The notes: a model not told the origin generated them from the sequence alone. A stretch of 64,000 nucleotides of DNA from Verrucomicrobiia bacterium (GCA_011525695.1 WYBX01000086.1:163852-227851), one strand, 5' to 3'; positions 8,263 to 18,327 are shown, numbered from the stretch's first letter. Made by a program: numbers and translations.

Positions 8263-11200
8263 ATGAACAACCCCAAAACCGGATCCTGCTCCATAAGCAT
8301 TCATCGGCCCTTCGCCAAGGCCAGCCCGCAGCATTCACCGATGATGATCGCCATTGTTTGTGCGATTCTTTTTGCCCAAACACTCGCCGCACAGGCGTTA
8401 ACTGGCGCCATCGAGGGCCGGGTGCTTAATCCGGCAACTGGCGATTATGTGTTGGGCGCCCGTGTCAGCCTTGAGGGCACCGAGCAGTCTGTGCTCACGG
8501 ACGCCACCGGGCACTATTACCTCGGTAGTATCGATCCGGGGCCGGCATCGATCGTGATCACCTATCCAGGACTCGCGGCAGAGAAAGTCACTGTGAATGT
8601 GACGGGGGGGCAGCGCACGCGTTGTGATGTCTCGCTGCAAAAGGCAGGCGACCGGCCGGGCGAGGTGGTCGTCCTCACACCCATTAGCGTCACGGCCAGC
8701 CGTGAGATGGACGCCAATCTTCTGGCGATCAATGAGCAGCGACACGCTCCCAACATCAAGAATGTGATCGCCGCCGACGCGTTCGGCGACGTGAGCGAAG
8801 GCAACCTGGGTGAGTTTCTCAAGCGGATCCCGGGATTGGCGACGATCGACGCGGCGGGCGATGTCGCCGAAATATCGATGCGTGGATTCGATGGCATCTA
8901 CACGCCCATTACTGTGGGTGGCATGTCCACCCCGAATGCGTCGCCGGCGGCGAACCGCGTGGAAGGCTATTTCGAACAGAACTCGATCAGCAACGTGTCC
9001 CGGATCGAGGTGATCAAGTCACCCATACCCAGCATGCCGGCCAATTTTCTGGGCGGCAGCATCAACCTGATCATGAAAAGTGCCTTCGAACGCAGCAAAC
9101 CGCAGCTGACCGTTCGGGGTACGGTGCAGTTCACGGGGGACGACCATTCATGGAGCAAGTCGCCGGGTCCGGGTACGCCAGAGACCCGGAAACTGCGTCC
9201 GGGTTACGACTTCACCTATGTGAACCCGGTCTCGGAGAACTTCGGCTTCACTATCAGCTCAATGCTGTCGGACCAGTTCGGTAAGCTGCTCGGGCCGGTC
9301 AACACCTGGGAGTTTGCGCCCGCCCAGGGTGGTAGCGAGACCGCACCCTACCTGCGCACGATTCGCACCACCGAGGATTCGCGGCAGACGCGTCGAGGGG
9401 CTCACTCCGCGAACATCGATTGGCGTCCGTGGGAGTCGCTCACGCTGAGCTTTGGGGCGCGAATCGGAACCTTTGACCTGTTCACCGCGCCGAACCGGAT
9501 GACGTTCAACACCGGCAACAATCCGGTTTCCCATGACGCCAATCACACCCAAGGTCGCAACAACGCCGGCAGCATCGTTCACCAGCAGATCTGGACCGGT
9601 AAGGTGATCGACACCCAGCAATTCACTTTCTCGGCCAAGTTCCAGAAGGATCACTGGCGGGCGGATGTCTCGGCGTCCACGAGCGAGTCGACGCTGACCT
9701 ATCCCGATCTCCAGTGGGGCTTTTTCCGCGGTGCCACCACGAGGCTCATCCCGAGCCTTTCCCCGACGCTTACGTACCAGAATATCAACGGCGCCAATAT
9801 GCCGGAAATTCAGTTACGGAACGGGAGCGGCCAGGCAGTGGATTGGAAGAACCTTTCAAACTACCAGATCATGAGCGTGAGCTCGAATCAGCGGGACGTC
9901 ACCGACCTGATTGATCAGCTCAGTATCAACATTCGCCGCGAGTTCTTCTGGAAGGGCCACAGCGGCGCGATCCAGTTTGGTGGCTCCTACCAGGAGCAGA
10001 CGCGCGATCGCCGGACCTGGACGGATACTTGGAATTTCGTCGGGGCAGATGGGGTGGCCGGAACGGCCGATGACAATGCCGCACCCTTCACGGACCCAAT
10101 CAATCGGGGGATCGACGCCAAGTTCAACACGCCGCTCGACATCAATTGGCCGGATTCACGGGCGTTGTACGCGCTCTACCTGGAGCGCCCGCACTATTTC
10201 GTGCTGCAACAACCCGGGTCGTATCGAAGCAAGGTGAGCGGTTCAGATCGGACATCGGAGTCCATCACCGCCGCGTACCTTCAGGGAGAGATCAGACTTT
10301 TCCAGAACCGGGTGCTTTTGCTAGGCGGGGTTCGTTTCGAAAAGACCGAGTTCGAGGGAACGGGCCAATTGAGAGACCGGCTCGCCATCTACCAGCGCGA
10401 TGCGTCGGGAGAACTTCTCCGGACGCCCGGCGGCGCCCTCATCCCGATCACCAATGATCCTTTGGAGCGGGCCAAGCTGGAGTACGTAGAACGTGGCCAG
10501 CGTTCGACGGGCCACTATGACGACTACTTCCCCAGCCTTAACGCGACCATCCATCTGCGGGACAACCTGCTCCTTCGCCTTGGCTACGGACGAACGATGG
10601 GGCGGCCGGATTTCACCCAGATTGTCGCCCGAATGGATGTAAATGAAAACGCGGACACCGGAGTCGGAAGAATCAACGGCCGGAACTCCAACCTGAGGCC
10701 GTGGCATGCGAACAACTACGATGTCTCCCTGGAGTACTACACGAAATCGGGAGGACTCCTTTCGGCTGCGGTATTCCGCAAGGATGTCACCAATGCCTTC
10801 GGTTCGCGGACCGTTACCCTCGACCAAGCCCTCATCAAGGAACTCGAACTGGATCCAATCTACGAAGGCTGGGACTTCGTCACGACGTTCAACATCGGTG
10901 AGGACACCAAGGTGGAGGGCTACGAGCTCAGCCTGAGCCAGAAACTGGGCTTCCTGCACCCGCTGGCCGAGGGTTTCTCCGTCTTCGGAAACATCACCAA
11001 GATCAAGGTCGATGGTCCGTCGGCGCTTGATCGCCCGCCGACCACCGCCAATTGGGGAATCTCGTACTCGCGCAAGAAGATTGGATTGGGGCTGGCCTGG
11101 AACTACACGGGGTCGCGGGTCACCGATACGAGCGGCATCGGCGTGGGCGGACGTACGGTGCGGTTGGCGCGCACCACGCTCGACCTGACCAGCGAATTCC

Positions 11201-11361
11201 GCATCACTCCGCACTGGTCGGTATTCTTCAATGCCCGGAATCTTACCAACGCACTCCGGAAGGACATTCGTCTCAGCGATGCCACCCCGGAATACAGTCA
11301 GGTTCGCGTGTGGAACGACCTGGGCGCGAAGATGTCCGCCGGATTCAAGGGAACATTCTGA
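8263..11361 (+). CDS. TonB-dependent outer-membrane receptor with N-terminal carboxypeptidase-regulatory domain
   Basis: The protein has 1032 residues. After an export signal (either ATG 8263, or ATG 8341 with a shorter signal MMIAIVCAILFAQTLAAQ) comes a carboxypeptidase-regulatory-like domain (AIEGRVLNPATGDYVLGARV). A TonB-box-like segment (TPISVTASREMD) leads into a plug (NLGEFLKRIPGLATIDAAG ... VSRIEVIKSP) and a long beta-barrel ending in AGFKGTF with a terminal Phe. No SusD partner is nearby, as is usual for verrucomicrobial receptors. It probably imports oligosaccharides released by the two propeller proteins encoded 11 bp and then 33 bp downstream, in an operon-like row. Confidence 0.93.
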   Translation: MNNPKTGSCSISIHRPFAKASPQHSPMMIAIVCAILFAQTLAAQALTGAIEGRVLNPATGDYVLGARVSLEGTEQSVLTDATGHYYLGSIDPGPASIVITYPGLAAEKVTVNVTGGQRTRCDVSLQKAGDRPGEVVVLTPISVTASREMDANLLAINEQRHAPNIKNVIAADAFGDVSEGNLGEFLKRIPGLATIDAAGDVAEISMRGFDGIYTPITVGGMSTPNASPAANRVEGYFEQNSISNVSRIEVIKSPIPSMPANFLGGSINLIMKSAFERSKPQLTVRGTVQFTGDDHSWSKSPGPGTPETRKLRPGYDFTYVNPVSENFGFTISSMLSDQFGKLLGPVNTWEFAPAQGGSETAPYLRTIRTTEDSRQTRRGAHSANIDWRPWESLTLSFGARIGTFDLFTAPNRMTFNTGNNPVSHDANHTQGRNNAGSIVHQQIWTGKVIDTQQFTFSAKFQKDHWRADVSASTSESTLTYPDLQWGFFRGATTRLIPSLSPTLTYQNINGANMPEIQLRNGSGQAVDWKNLSNYQIMSVSSNQRDVTDLIDQLSINIRREFFWKGHSGAIQFGGSYQEQTRDRRTWTDTWNFVGADGVAGTADDNAAPFTDPINRGIDAKFNTPLDINWPDSRALYALYLERPHYFVLQQPGSYRSKVSGSDRTSESITAAYLQGEIRLFQNRVLLLGGVRFEKTEFEGTGQLRDRLAIYQRDASGELLRTPGGALIPITNDPLERAKLEYVERGQRSTGHYDDYFPSLNATIHLRDNLLLRLGYGRTMGRPDFTQIVARMDVNENADTGVGRINGRNSNLRPWHANNYDVSLEYYTKSGGLLSAAVFRKDVTNAFGSRTVTLDQALIKELELDPIYEGWDFVTTFNIGEDTKVEGYELSLSQKLGFLHPLAEGFSVFGNITKIKVDGPSALDRPPTTANWGISYSRKKIGLGLAWNYTGSRVTDTSGIGVGGRTVRLARTTLDLTSEFRITPHWSVFFNARNLTNALRKDIRLSDATPEYSQVRVWNDLGAKMSAGFKGTF

Positions 11362-11372
11362 ACAGGGATTCA

Positions 11373-12890
11373 ATGCCCAAGGTTAGTTATCAGGCTTCCC
11401 GGCTGACGCGAGTCGGCCGGGGAGTTGTTTTTTTCGGCGGCCTCGCGGTCGCGGCGCTGGCGCAGGAGGCGCCCGGCGCGGCGGAGCCCATCCGGCTTGA
11501 GTACGCCCCGTTGCTCTTCGTCGACGACAGCGCGATTGCGATGCAGCACGGCGTGGTGCGGAAAATTCATCCGGCGCGGACCCGCGCGGCTCCGGTGCTT
11601 GAGCCGGATCGCCCGTGGGAAGGTGTGCGAGTCTACACCTACGGCTCGGTCTTCCAAGATCCCGCGACGGGCAAGTTCCGTTTGTGGTACATGTCGCGTT
11701 CGCAGGAGCCCGGCGAGCCTCCGGCGCCGCAGTTGCGACACGGCGGTCGGGACCTCGTGCTGTACGCGACGTCGTCCGATGGCATCCGTTGGGATAAGCC
11801 CAGCCTTGGGCTCCACCAGTATCGCGGCTCAGCGGAGAACAACATCGTCGCGGATTTTCATTCGCCGGCGGTGGTGGAGGATCGATTCGAACGGGATCCC
11901 GCGAAGCGGCTGAAGATGCTGGGCTATGCCAAGCCCAGTTACTTCGGAATTGGTTCGGCGGATGGGATTCACTGGCAGGAGCTGAGCAAGGGGCCGCTCT
12001 TCTCCGGCAATGACACCATGTCGCTGACCCAAGACCCCCGGACGGGCGAATTCCTCGCGTTCTTCAAGAATCGTTCGGCGGAAGTGCCCGGTCGGGTCGT
12101 CTGGCTGACGCGGAGCCGGGATTTCCTGAACTGGAGCGAGCCCAAGTTGGTGTTTCACACCGATGCGGAGGACAATCGCTGGGCGTGGAAGGAGACGCAA
12201 CGCACCGAGGTCTACAACATGAGCGTGGTGCCCCACGCCACGGGATTCATCGGACTCCCGACCCTGTTCCGCGTGATGCACCGGGTGCCGTCGGGAACCC
12301 CGGTGTCACTTGGGCAAAGTCGCGACGACGGGCCGATCGACGTGCAGATGGTCACCAGCACCGACGGCGAGAACTGGGCGCGGACGTATCCGCGGGTGAA
12401 CGTGATTCCCCGCGGCGCGCCGGGGACATTCGATGGCGGCGCGATCCTGGGCCTGACGAGCACGGCGGTGCACACGGCGGATGAGACGTGGATGCTTTAT
12501 ACCGCGCTCAACACCGGGCACGGCGGCGCGATCCCGCCCAAGCGACTGACGATAGGCCAGGCCTGCTGGCGATTGCACGGCTTTGCCTCGCTGGATGCCG
12601 GACCGTCCGGCGGCCGCGTCGAGACGGGCCCGTTGTGGATCAGGGGCGGGAAGCTGCTGGTCAATGCCGACGCCCATCGCGGGCAATTGCGTCTGGCGTT
12701 GCGGGAAGTCGACGGGGCGGAGGTGCCGGGGTTCGGCCTCGATGATTTCCAGGTGCTGCGGGCCGACGCGACCCGGGCCGAAGCGCGTTGGACCTCGGGG
12801 CGGGCCATTCCGTCAGACCGGCCCTTCCGCGTTATGATCGAACTGACCAACAGCCGGCTCTATAGCCTGGCTGAACGCGAGAATCCCTAG
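11373..12890 (+). CDS. Exported beta-propeller protein, glycoside hydrolase-like
   Basis: A 505-residue protein starting 11 bp after the TonB receptor stop; the frame is open further upstream but ATG 11373 places the signal (VVFFGGLAVAALAQE) correctly. Repeated propeller-like blocks are visible: YTYGSVFQDPATGKFRLWYMSR, YATSSDGIRWDKP, GSADGIHWQEL, TSTDGENWART. This resembles the five-bladed GH32/GH43/GH-like propellers often annotated as hypothetical in carbohydrate loci. No catalytic triad can be assigned with confidence. Position between a TonB receptor and a sialidase-like protein suggests action on a shared polysaccharide. The alternative is a non-catalytic glycan-binding propeller. Confidence 0.75.
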   Translation: MPKVSYQASRLTRVGRGVVFFGGLAVAALAQEAPGAAEPIRLEYAPLLFVDDSAIAMQHGVVRKIHPARTRAAPVLEPDRPWEGVRVYTYGSVFQDPATGKFRLWYMSRSQEPGEPPAPQLRHGGRDLVLYATSSDGIRWDKPSLGLHQYRGSAENNIVADFHSPAVVEDRFERDPAKRLKMLGYAKPSYFGIGSADGIHWQELSKGPLFSGNDTMSLTQDPRTGEFLAFFKNRSAEVPGRVVWLTRSRDFLNWSEPKLVFHTDAEDNRWAWKETQRTEVYNMSVVPHATGFIGLPTLFRVMHRVPSGTPVSLGQSRDDGPIDVQMVTSTDGENWARTYPRVNVIPRGAPGTFDGGAILGLTSTAVHTADETWMLYTALNTGHGGAIPPKRLTIGQACWRLHGFASLDAGPSGGRVETGPLWIRGGKLLVNADAHRGQLRLALREVDGAEVPGFGLDDFQVLRADATRAEARWTSGRAIPSDRPFRVMIELTNSRLYSLAERENP

Positions 12891-12923
12891 CGGCTGGGAC
12901 ACATCGCAAAACGCACGCTGCCG

Positions 12924-14201
12924 ATGAGACAAGAAGATGACCCGGTATCCCTGTATGTTCTATGCCTTGGGCGATTTCGCTGGCTTGCCTTCGCGCTGTG
13001 CATGGCGGGGACCACGGCCACCGCCCAGACGGACATCGTCAACGCCGCCGCAACCGCCAAAGCGAAACCGCTCGACTTTATCGATTCCCGGCTGACGCCT
13101 CTGCCCAGGGCATTTACGCGGGCGAGCGTCGTGCTCGACGATTCAACCTTGGGCATTGTCGAAACCAACGAGTTCAGGATCTCCCGTGACGAGGGGAAGT
13201 CTTTTGTCACGACCCGGCCGATCACTTCGCCCGCTCTTGGCGAAGGCGTGCCGCGGGCGGGACTGATGCTGCGAACTGCCGGGGGGACGCTGGTCCTCAT
13301 CTACAGCGATCCCACGACACGGAAGCTCAGTTGGGATCGAGCCACGGGGGAACCGTTGCCCGACCAGCGGGCCGATGTCTGGGCCATTCGCAGTGTCGAT
13401 GGCGGGCGGACATGGACCGACCGGCAGGAGATTTCGGCGCTCTTTCATAACGTGTCGTCGTATTGCCTCTGCCTGATCCAGCTGGCCCAGGCGCCGGACG
13501 GAACGCTGGTGGTGCCGCTCCAGCTTCGGGTGGGAAATCGCAATCGCAGCATCGTCGCCACGGTGATTTCCCGGGACGAGGGACACACCTGGGAAGCCGG
13601 CCGGTCAATTCTCGATATTGGCGGAGCCGGTGTGCATGACGGTTTGCTCGAGCCCACGCTGGCCGGGCTGCGTGACGGCCGGGTTTGGATGCTGATGCGC
13701 ACCAACCGCGACGTCTTCTATGAGTCCTATTCGAGCGACTCAGGTCTTTCCTGGAGCAGGCCCGTTCCATCGGCGATCGACGCGAGCAGTTCGCCGGGGT
13801 ACCTGCTGCGGCTGGCGAGCGGTCGCCTGCTGCTTGTCTGGAACCGGCTTTATCCCCAAGGACGGGAGGATTATCCGCGACGCGTGGGCAAGGGCACATC
13901 CGAACGCTCTGCCAGCTGGCATCGCGACGAACTCTCGTTGGCTTTTTCCAGCGACGACGGACGCAATTGGTCGAAACCGATTGTCGTGCTGCGCGGCGAG
14001 AATCTTGTTTCCTATCCTTACGCTTTCGAGCGTCGCCCCGGGGAGATCTATCTCACGGCGCAGCGTCACGCGAACCGCTCGTTTCGTTTGCTTGAGCTGG
14101 ACTTCGTTCTGCCCACCAGACTGCCGATGACCGATGCCCCTCCCGAGGCTCCCGGCGAGTCGGATTTGCCCCGAAATCGAGGGAACTCGAATCGACGATG
14201 A
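12924..14201 (+). CDS. Sialidase/neuraminidase-like BNR-repeat protein
   Basis: A 425-residue protein with an N-terminal hydrophobic segment (LAFALCMAGTTATAQ) suggesting export. Asp-box repeats of the six-bladed sialidase fold are visible: SRDEGKSF (about 84), SVDGGRTW (about 157), SRDEGHTW (about 215), SSDSGLSW (about 270) and SSDDGRNW (about 341). An Arg before a propeller strand (ERRPGE) and a Glu-rich inner region could serve catalysis, but I cannot prove sialic-acid specificity. Many environmental members act on other sugars. It is the third gene of a row with the TonB receptor. A decayed paralogue of its C-terminal part lies at 21266-21632. Confidence 0.82.
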   Translation: MRQEDDPVSLYVLCLGRFRWLAFALCMAGTTATAQTDIVNAAATAKAKPLDFIDSRLTPLPRAFTRASVVLDDSTLGIVETNEFRISRDEGKSFVTTRPITSPALGEGVPRAGLMLRTAGGTLVLIYSDPTTRKLSWDRATGEPLPDQRADVWAIRSVDGGRTWTDRQEISALFHNVSSYCLCLIQLAQAPDGTLVVPLQLRVGNRNRSIVATVISRDEGHTWEAGRSILDIGGAGVHDGLLEPTLAGLRDGRVWMLMRTNRDVFYESYSSDSGLSWSRPVPSAIDASSSPGYLLRLASGRLLLVWNRLYPQGREDYPRRVGKGTSERSASWHRDELSLAFSSDDGRNWSKPIVVLRGENLVSYPYAFERRPGEIYLTAQRHANRSFRLLELDFVLPTRLPMTDAPPEAPGESDLPRNRGNSNRR

Positions 14202-14310
14202 CGAAGGCGTAACGCCGCCATCATCTTGCGCCACAAACCGCGCGGCGTCTTGCAATCCGTTCGTGCCGCCCTCTGTGCTAATCGCCACCGGAGAGCTGTA
14301 GGAGGGACTC

Positions 14311-15483
14311 TTAAGCGCGTGTCCTGCTGTGGTCCTCCTGCGTCACAATGCCAGATCGCCTGGAGTCGGACGCGGAGCTCGTCGGCGGGCCAACTGACCC
14401 TCCTTGCACGAAATCCGGCATGATGCGCACCTCGAAGCCAGTGCGCTCGCTGTCGGCCTCCACACGCTTGATGGCCTGATGGAGTGCCGCGGCAAATTTC
14501 GCCGGCGGAATCGAGTAGCGAGTGGGCGTCGGCTGCAGGTGCGAGAGAAACGGCTCCTCGTCGCGCGAGATCAACGATACGTCACGCGGCACGCGCAGGC
14601 CCTGCAACGCGAAATGGCTGAGCACGGTCAGATACGAAAACGAGTTCGACAGCAGGTAGCCCGTGGGTGGTTGAGGCAACGCCTGCAGGCGCTTGAGCTC
14701 GCGAATCACCGAGGTCGGACCCTTGTCCGGACGGCAGATGAGCGGCGGCAGCATCGTATTCGCAGTCGTGACACCCTCCCGCAATCCCTGCTCGCTGTCG
14801 TCGTCGCCCGCGTGGCCGGCTTTCTCGAGAAAAAGCGCCAGCCGCTGGTGCCCGTGCCGCAGAAAGGTCGCCGCGGCGTGGCGGCACAAAGCGCGATGAT
14901 CGATGTCGACGCTCGGCATCCCGATGCCGGCATGGGCCGAGCCGGCGACAATCGCCGGCACCCCGCTCTCGGTGAACCATTGCTGCAGCGCCCGGTGTGA
15001 GCGACCGAGAATCCAGCAGCCGGCTGGATGCGAATCGACGAGCCGCCGCAGCGAGCGGCTGGCGCGGGCGCCGAAATACTTCCAGCCCGATACGATCTCG
15101 AGCCGGACGCCAGACCCGTGCAGCAGGGTCATCAAGTGGCTGACCCAGAGCACCGTGAACGGACGCGCGCCCTCGAGCGGTTCGGGCAGGAGCAGCGCGA
15201 CCCGGCTGCTCGGCGTCCTGGTGGCGTGCGCGCGGGCTTTCACCAGCGTGCTCGCCCGGCTTCGCTCGGTGCGGATGAGCCCTTCGCTGCGCAACACCGC
15301 CAGCGCCTTCCGCACGGTCTTGCGGCTCACATTGAGCCGCTCGGCGAGCTGGCGCTCGCCTGGCAGCAGGCGCTTCCAGCCCCCCGTGTGCACCTCTTCG
15401 CGCAGGGTTGCGGCAACCTGGGCGCTCAATGACTGGTATAACGACGGCATCGACGCTCCGATTGAAGCAACCGGCATTGTCAT
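14311..15483 (-). CDS. GntR/LacI-type transcriptional regulator
   Basis: From ATG 15483 the protein has 390 residues. Residues about 16-80 form a GntR-type winged helix-turn-helix (LPGERQLAERLNVSRKTVRKAL ... SEGLIRTERSR). The rest matches a LacI/GalR-type sugar-binding domain (VALLLPEPLEG, PSVDIDHRALCRHAAATFLRHGHQRLALF, VPRDVSLISRDEEPFLSHLQP). Such chimeras repress sugar-use genes until a sugar ligand binds. It is divergent from the aldolase operon with 104 bp between starts, so it most likely controls that operon and itself. ATG 15477 or 15450 are possible alternative starts. Confidence 0.88.
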   Translation of the reverse strand: MTMPVASIGASMPSLYQSLSAQVAATLREEVHTGGWKRLLPGERQLAERLNVSRKTVRKALAVLRSEGLIRTERSRASTLVKARAHATRTPSSRVALLLPEPLEGARPFTVLWVSHLMTLLHGSGVRLEIVSGWKYFGARASRSLRRLVDSHPAGCWILGRSHRALQQWFTESGVPAIVAGSAHAGIGMPSVDIDHRALCRHAAATFLRHGHQRLALFLEKAGHAGDDDSEQGLREGVTTANTMLPPLICRPDKGPTSVIRELKRLQALPQPPTGYLLSNSFSYLTVLSHFALQGLRVPRDVSLISRDEEPFLSHLQPTPTRYSIPPAKFAAALHQAIKRVEADSERTGFEVRIMPDFVQGGSVGPPTSSASDSRRSGIVTQEDHSRTRA

Positions 15484-15510
15484 GGCGAGTCTCCGTGCTG
15501 GAAAGCCCGG

Positions 15511-15530
15511 CTCTTCGGTCCCCGGAAGAG
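15511..15530. promoter_or_regulatory. Candidate operator for the GntR/LacI-type regulator
   Basis: A 20-bp imperfect palindrome (arms CTCTTCGG and CCGGAAGAG, slipping by one base) sits between the divergent starts at 15483 and 15588. Position and symmetry suit a dimeric repressor, but the site is inferred only. Confidence 0.3.
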
Positions 15531-15587
15531 ACCACTTGGTCGGCGTTGTTTTGCACCGCCCCCCATTGTTTCCTGCCATCGACCGGC

Positions 15588-16460
15588 ATGAATTTACCCT
15601 CTTCTTTCGCTGAACTGCCGCGCAATCGTGCGCTCGCCAGGATTCGGGCCGGCGGCGTGGTCCGCGTGTACGTCACCGGCAATTTCGCCAGCCCCCGGCA
15701 TGTCGACTTTGTCGGTCGCTCCGGCCTCTTCGACGCGATCTGGTTCGACCTGGAGCATTTCGACATCCCCACGCAGGAGCTCGCGACACTGAGTCTCGTG
15801 GCCCGGGCGCATCCCATCACGACGGTGGCGCGCCTCAAGGCGACCGATTATCAGGTCGTCATGCGGACGCTCGAGACCGGCGTCGGCGGCCTGATGTGCT
15901 CAATGGTCGCGGATGCGGACGAGGCGCGGCGGATTGTGTCGTGGGCGAAGTTCAACAACCCGCGTCCGGTTGCGGGGGAGGTGATCGGCCATCGTGGCTG
16001 GAACGGGGGCAACATCGACAGCGGCTACGCCTCTTATCCGGCAATCGACTACATGCGGCATCAGAACACCGAGACGATGATTCTTTGCCAGATCGAAAGC
16101 GAGGAGGCGCTGGCGCACGCGGGCGCCATCGCGGCGGTCCCGGGCGTCGACGGCCTGTTCTTCGGGCCGGGAGACTACTCGGCTAGCATCGGCGCCGCCG
16201 GCCAGATCGGTCATGCCACCGTGCAGGCAGCGATGGAGAGGGTGGCCGAAGCGGCGCGCGGCGCGGGAAAGTTCTGGGGCACCGTCGCCGTGGGGGCTGA
16301 GCTCTACGAGCGGGCCGAGCGGCTTGGCGCGCAGTTTCTCTGTCCGGGGGGCGATCTGAAAGTGATGACACTCGGCCTGCAGGCGCTGGCGCGCACGATC
16401 GACGGCCCGACGGTGGAACCCGGTCGTGTGGCCGAGCCAACGCAGACGCAACGGGCATGA
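15588..16460 (+). CDS. HpcH/HpaI-family aldolase (2-keto-3-deoxy sugar-acid aldolase-like)
   Basis: ATG 15588 gives 290 residues matching the class II, metal-dependent aldolase family that includes 2-keto-3-deoxy-L-rhamnonate aldolase. Family positions are visible: His57 in DLEHFDIP (general base region), Arg82 in TVARLKA, Glu170 in CQIESEEAL and Asp196 in FGPGDYSAS (metal ligands). The enzyme would split a 2-keto-3-deoxy acid into pyruvate and an aldehyde in the cytoplasm. It is the first gene of a four-gene row with an FAD oxidoreductase, a symporter and a BNR_4 protein, under a divergent regulator. Confidence 0.88.
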   Translation: MNLPSSFAELPRNRALARIRAGGVVRVYVTGNFASPRHVDFVGRSGLFDAIWFDLEHFDIPTQELATLSLVARAHPITTVARLKATDYQVVMRTLETGVGGLMCSMVADADEARRIVSWAKFNNPRPVAGEVIGHRGWNGGNIDSGYASYPAIDYMRHQNTETMILCQIESEEALAHAGAIAAVPGVDGLFFGPGDYSASIGAAGQIGHATVQAAMERVAEAARGAGKFWGTVAVGAELYERAERLGAQFLCPGGDLKVMTLGLQALARTIDGPTVEPGRVAEPTQTQRA

Positions 16461-16529
16461 GCAGCGCCGTTCGCTCGCGACGTGGGGGGGCCGTTAGCCC
16501 GCGGCGCGGGGCGGAGTCGCTGGTTTGGG

Positions 16530-18179
16530 ATGAGACTCTTTATGCCCGCTGCGACTGAAACCTTACATGCCGATGTCGTGATTGCCGGCGCCGGGGTGGG
16601 CGGCTGCGCCGCAGCGCTCGCATTGGTCGAGAACGGTTTTCGCGTGATCCTCACCGAGGAGTTCGAATGGATCGGGGGGCAGTTCACCTCGCAGGCCGTC
16701 CCGCCCGACGAGCACGGCTGGATCGAGAAATTCGGTTGCACCGCCCGGTACCGGCGATTTCGCACCGCGGTGCGCGACTACTACCGCGCGCACTATCCGT
16801 TGCTGCCGCAACCCCGCCGGAATCCGCACCTCAATCCCGGCAATGGATGGGTGTCGCCGTTGTGCCACGAACCCCGGGTCGCGCTGGCGGCCCTGGAAGG
16901 GCTCTTGGCGCCCCATCTCTCCGCCGGCCGTTTGCGGATTCTTCCGTCTCACGTGCCGCGCGAACTCTTGCGCGATGGTGCGACGCGTTTTTTCGAGCTG
17001 CTCGTGGTGGAAACCACCACCGGCAGTTCGCGCCGATTGCGGGGTGGCTATTTTCTGGATGCGACCGAGAACGGTGATTTGCTCCCATTGGGCAGGGTTG
17101 CGCATCTCACTGGCGGCGAGTCGCGCGCGCAAACCGGGGAACCGAGCGCGCCGGTGCGCGCACGGCCCGACAATGTGCAGGCGCTCTCCGTGTGCTTCGT
17201 GCTCGAGGAGCATCCGGATCGCGAAGGGGTGATCGCGCGGCCGGAGCGGTACGATTTCTGGCGCGAGTACCAGCCGCGGCTGAATCCGCCGTGGCCGGGC
17301 CGGCTGCTGGACTGGGACGGATTGAACCCGCGCACGATGCAGCGCATGCGTTATCATTTCGATCCGCATCGGGAAGAGCCGGGGTTGTTCTCGGGGCTCT
17401 GGGCCTTCCGGCGCATCATCGATCGCACCCAGTTCACCGCAGGCTTCTACGCCAGCGATTTATGCCTCGTGAACTGGCCGATGATCGATTACCTGGAGGG
17501 CGACATTCTCACCTGCGGCGCGATCGAAAGGCAGCGCCGGCTCGACGACGCGCGCGACTTGAGTCGATCGATGGTGTATTGGCTGCAAACCGAGGCGCCA
17601 CGCCCCGACGGCGGTGTCGGCTGGCCCCGCCTCCACCTGCGCGGCGACGTCGTAGGGACCGCAGACGGCCTTGCGATGGCGCCCTATATTCGCGAATCGC
17701 GGCGTATCCGCGCTTTGAAAACAATCTGTGAGCAGGATGTATCCGCGCTGCACCGCCCCGGCGAGACGCTGGCCGAGCGTTTCGAGGATTCCGTCGGAAT
17801 CGGCTACTATCGGATCGATTTGCATCCGTCGACCGGTGGCGACAATTACCTCGATGTGCCGTCATTGCCCTTTCGCATCCCGCTCGGCGCGCTGGTGCCC
17901 GTGGATGCGGAAAACCTCCTTCCTGCCGCGAAGAACATCGGCACGACGCACATCACCAACGGTTGTTATCGGCTGCATCCCGTCGAGTGGAACATCGGCG
18001 AGGTGGCCGGGTTGCTGGCCGCGTGGTGTCTCCGGGAAGATACGACGCCACTCAAGGTGAGCGGCGATCGCGCGCGCGTGCGCCGCTTCCAGGCGATGCT
18101 GGAGCGGCAGGGCATCGAGCTCGCCTGGCCGGAGAACCTGGTCCTCGACGACGGGGACCCGCACGCGCATGCCCGGTGA
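16530..18179 (+). CDS. FAD-dependent oxidoreductase (FAD_oxidored type)
   Basis: About 549 residues from ATG 16530 (16542 is also possible). The Rossmann motif GAGVGG (20-25) lies in VVIAGAGVGGCAAALALVENG-type context, followed by EFEWIGGQFTSQAV, which is characteristic of the 'FAD dependent oxidoreductase' group common in Verrucomicrobia and Planctomycetes. A C-terminal FAD contact is seen at AAKNIGTTHITNGCYRLHP. Substrates of this group are mostly unknown; they are often found beside sugar-use genes. It lies 69 bp after the aldolase gene and 148 bp before the symporter gene. Confidence 0.85.
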   Translation: MRLFMPAATETLHADVVIAGAGVGGCAAALALVENGFRVILTEEFEWIGGQFTSQAVPPDEHGWIEKFGCTARYRRFRTAVRDYYRAHYPLLPQPRRNPHLNPGNGWVSPLCHEPRVALAALEGLLAPHLSAGRLRILPSHVPRELLRDGATRFFELLVVETTTGSSRRLRGGYFLDATENGDLLPLGRVAHLTGGESRAQTGEPSAPVRARPDNVQALSVCFVLEEHPDREGVIARPERYDFWREYQPRLNPPWPGRLLDWDGLNPRTMQRMRYHFDPHREEPGLFSGLWAFRRIIDRTQFTAGFYASDLCLVNWPMIDYLEGDILTCGAIERQRRLDDARDLSRSMVYWLQTEAPRPDGGVGWPRLHLRGDVVGTADGLAMAPYIRESRRIRALKTICEQDVSALHRPGETLAERFEDSVGIGYYRIDLHPSTGGDNYLDVPSLPFRIPLGALVPVDAENLLPAAKNIGTTHITNGCYRLHPVEWNIGEVAGLLAAWCLREDTTPLKVSGDRARVRRFQAMLERQGIELAWPENLVLDDGDPHAHAR

Positions 18180-18327
18180 ATGGACGCCCGTCATTGCAAG
18201 GGGGGAGGAAGCCGCCTGGGCCGAATGGCGCCAAGCTGCGACACGGTGTTCCGGGCCTCACACTCGCTTTTGTTTTTCCGCTTGACCGTCGCGGAACGGC
18301 CACGGGAACGATTCGCGCGGACCCCGC

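Noticed and set aside
7711..8300. Open frames of 119-150 codons upstream of the TonB receptor
   Set aside because: No ribosome-binding site, no domain, and composition like random high-GC text.
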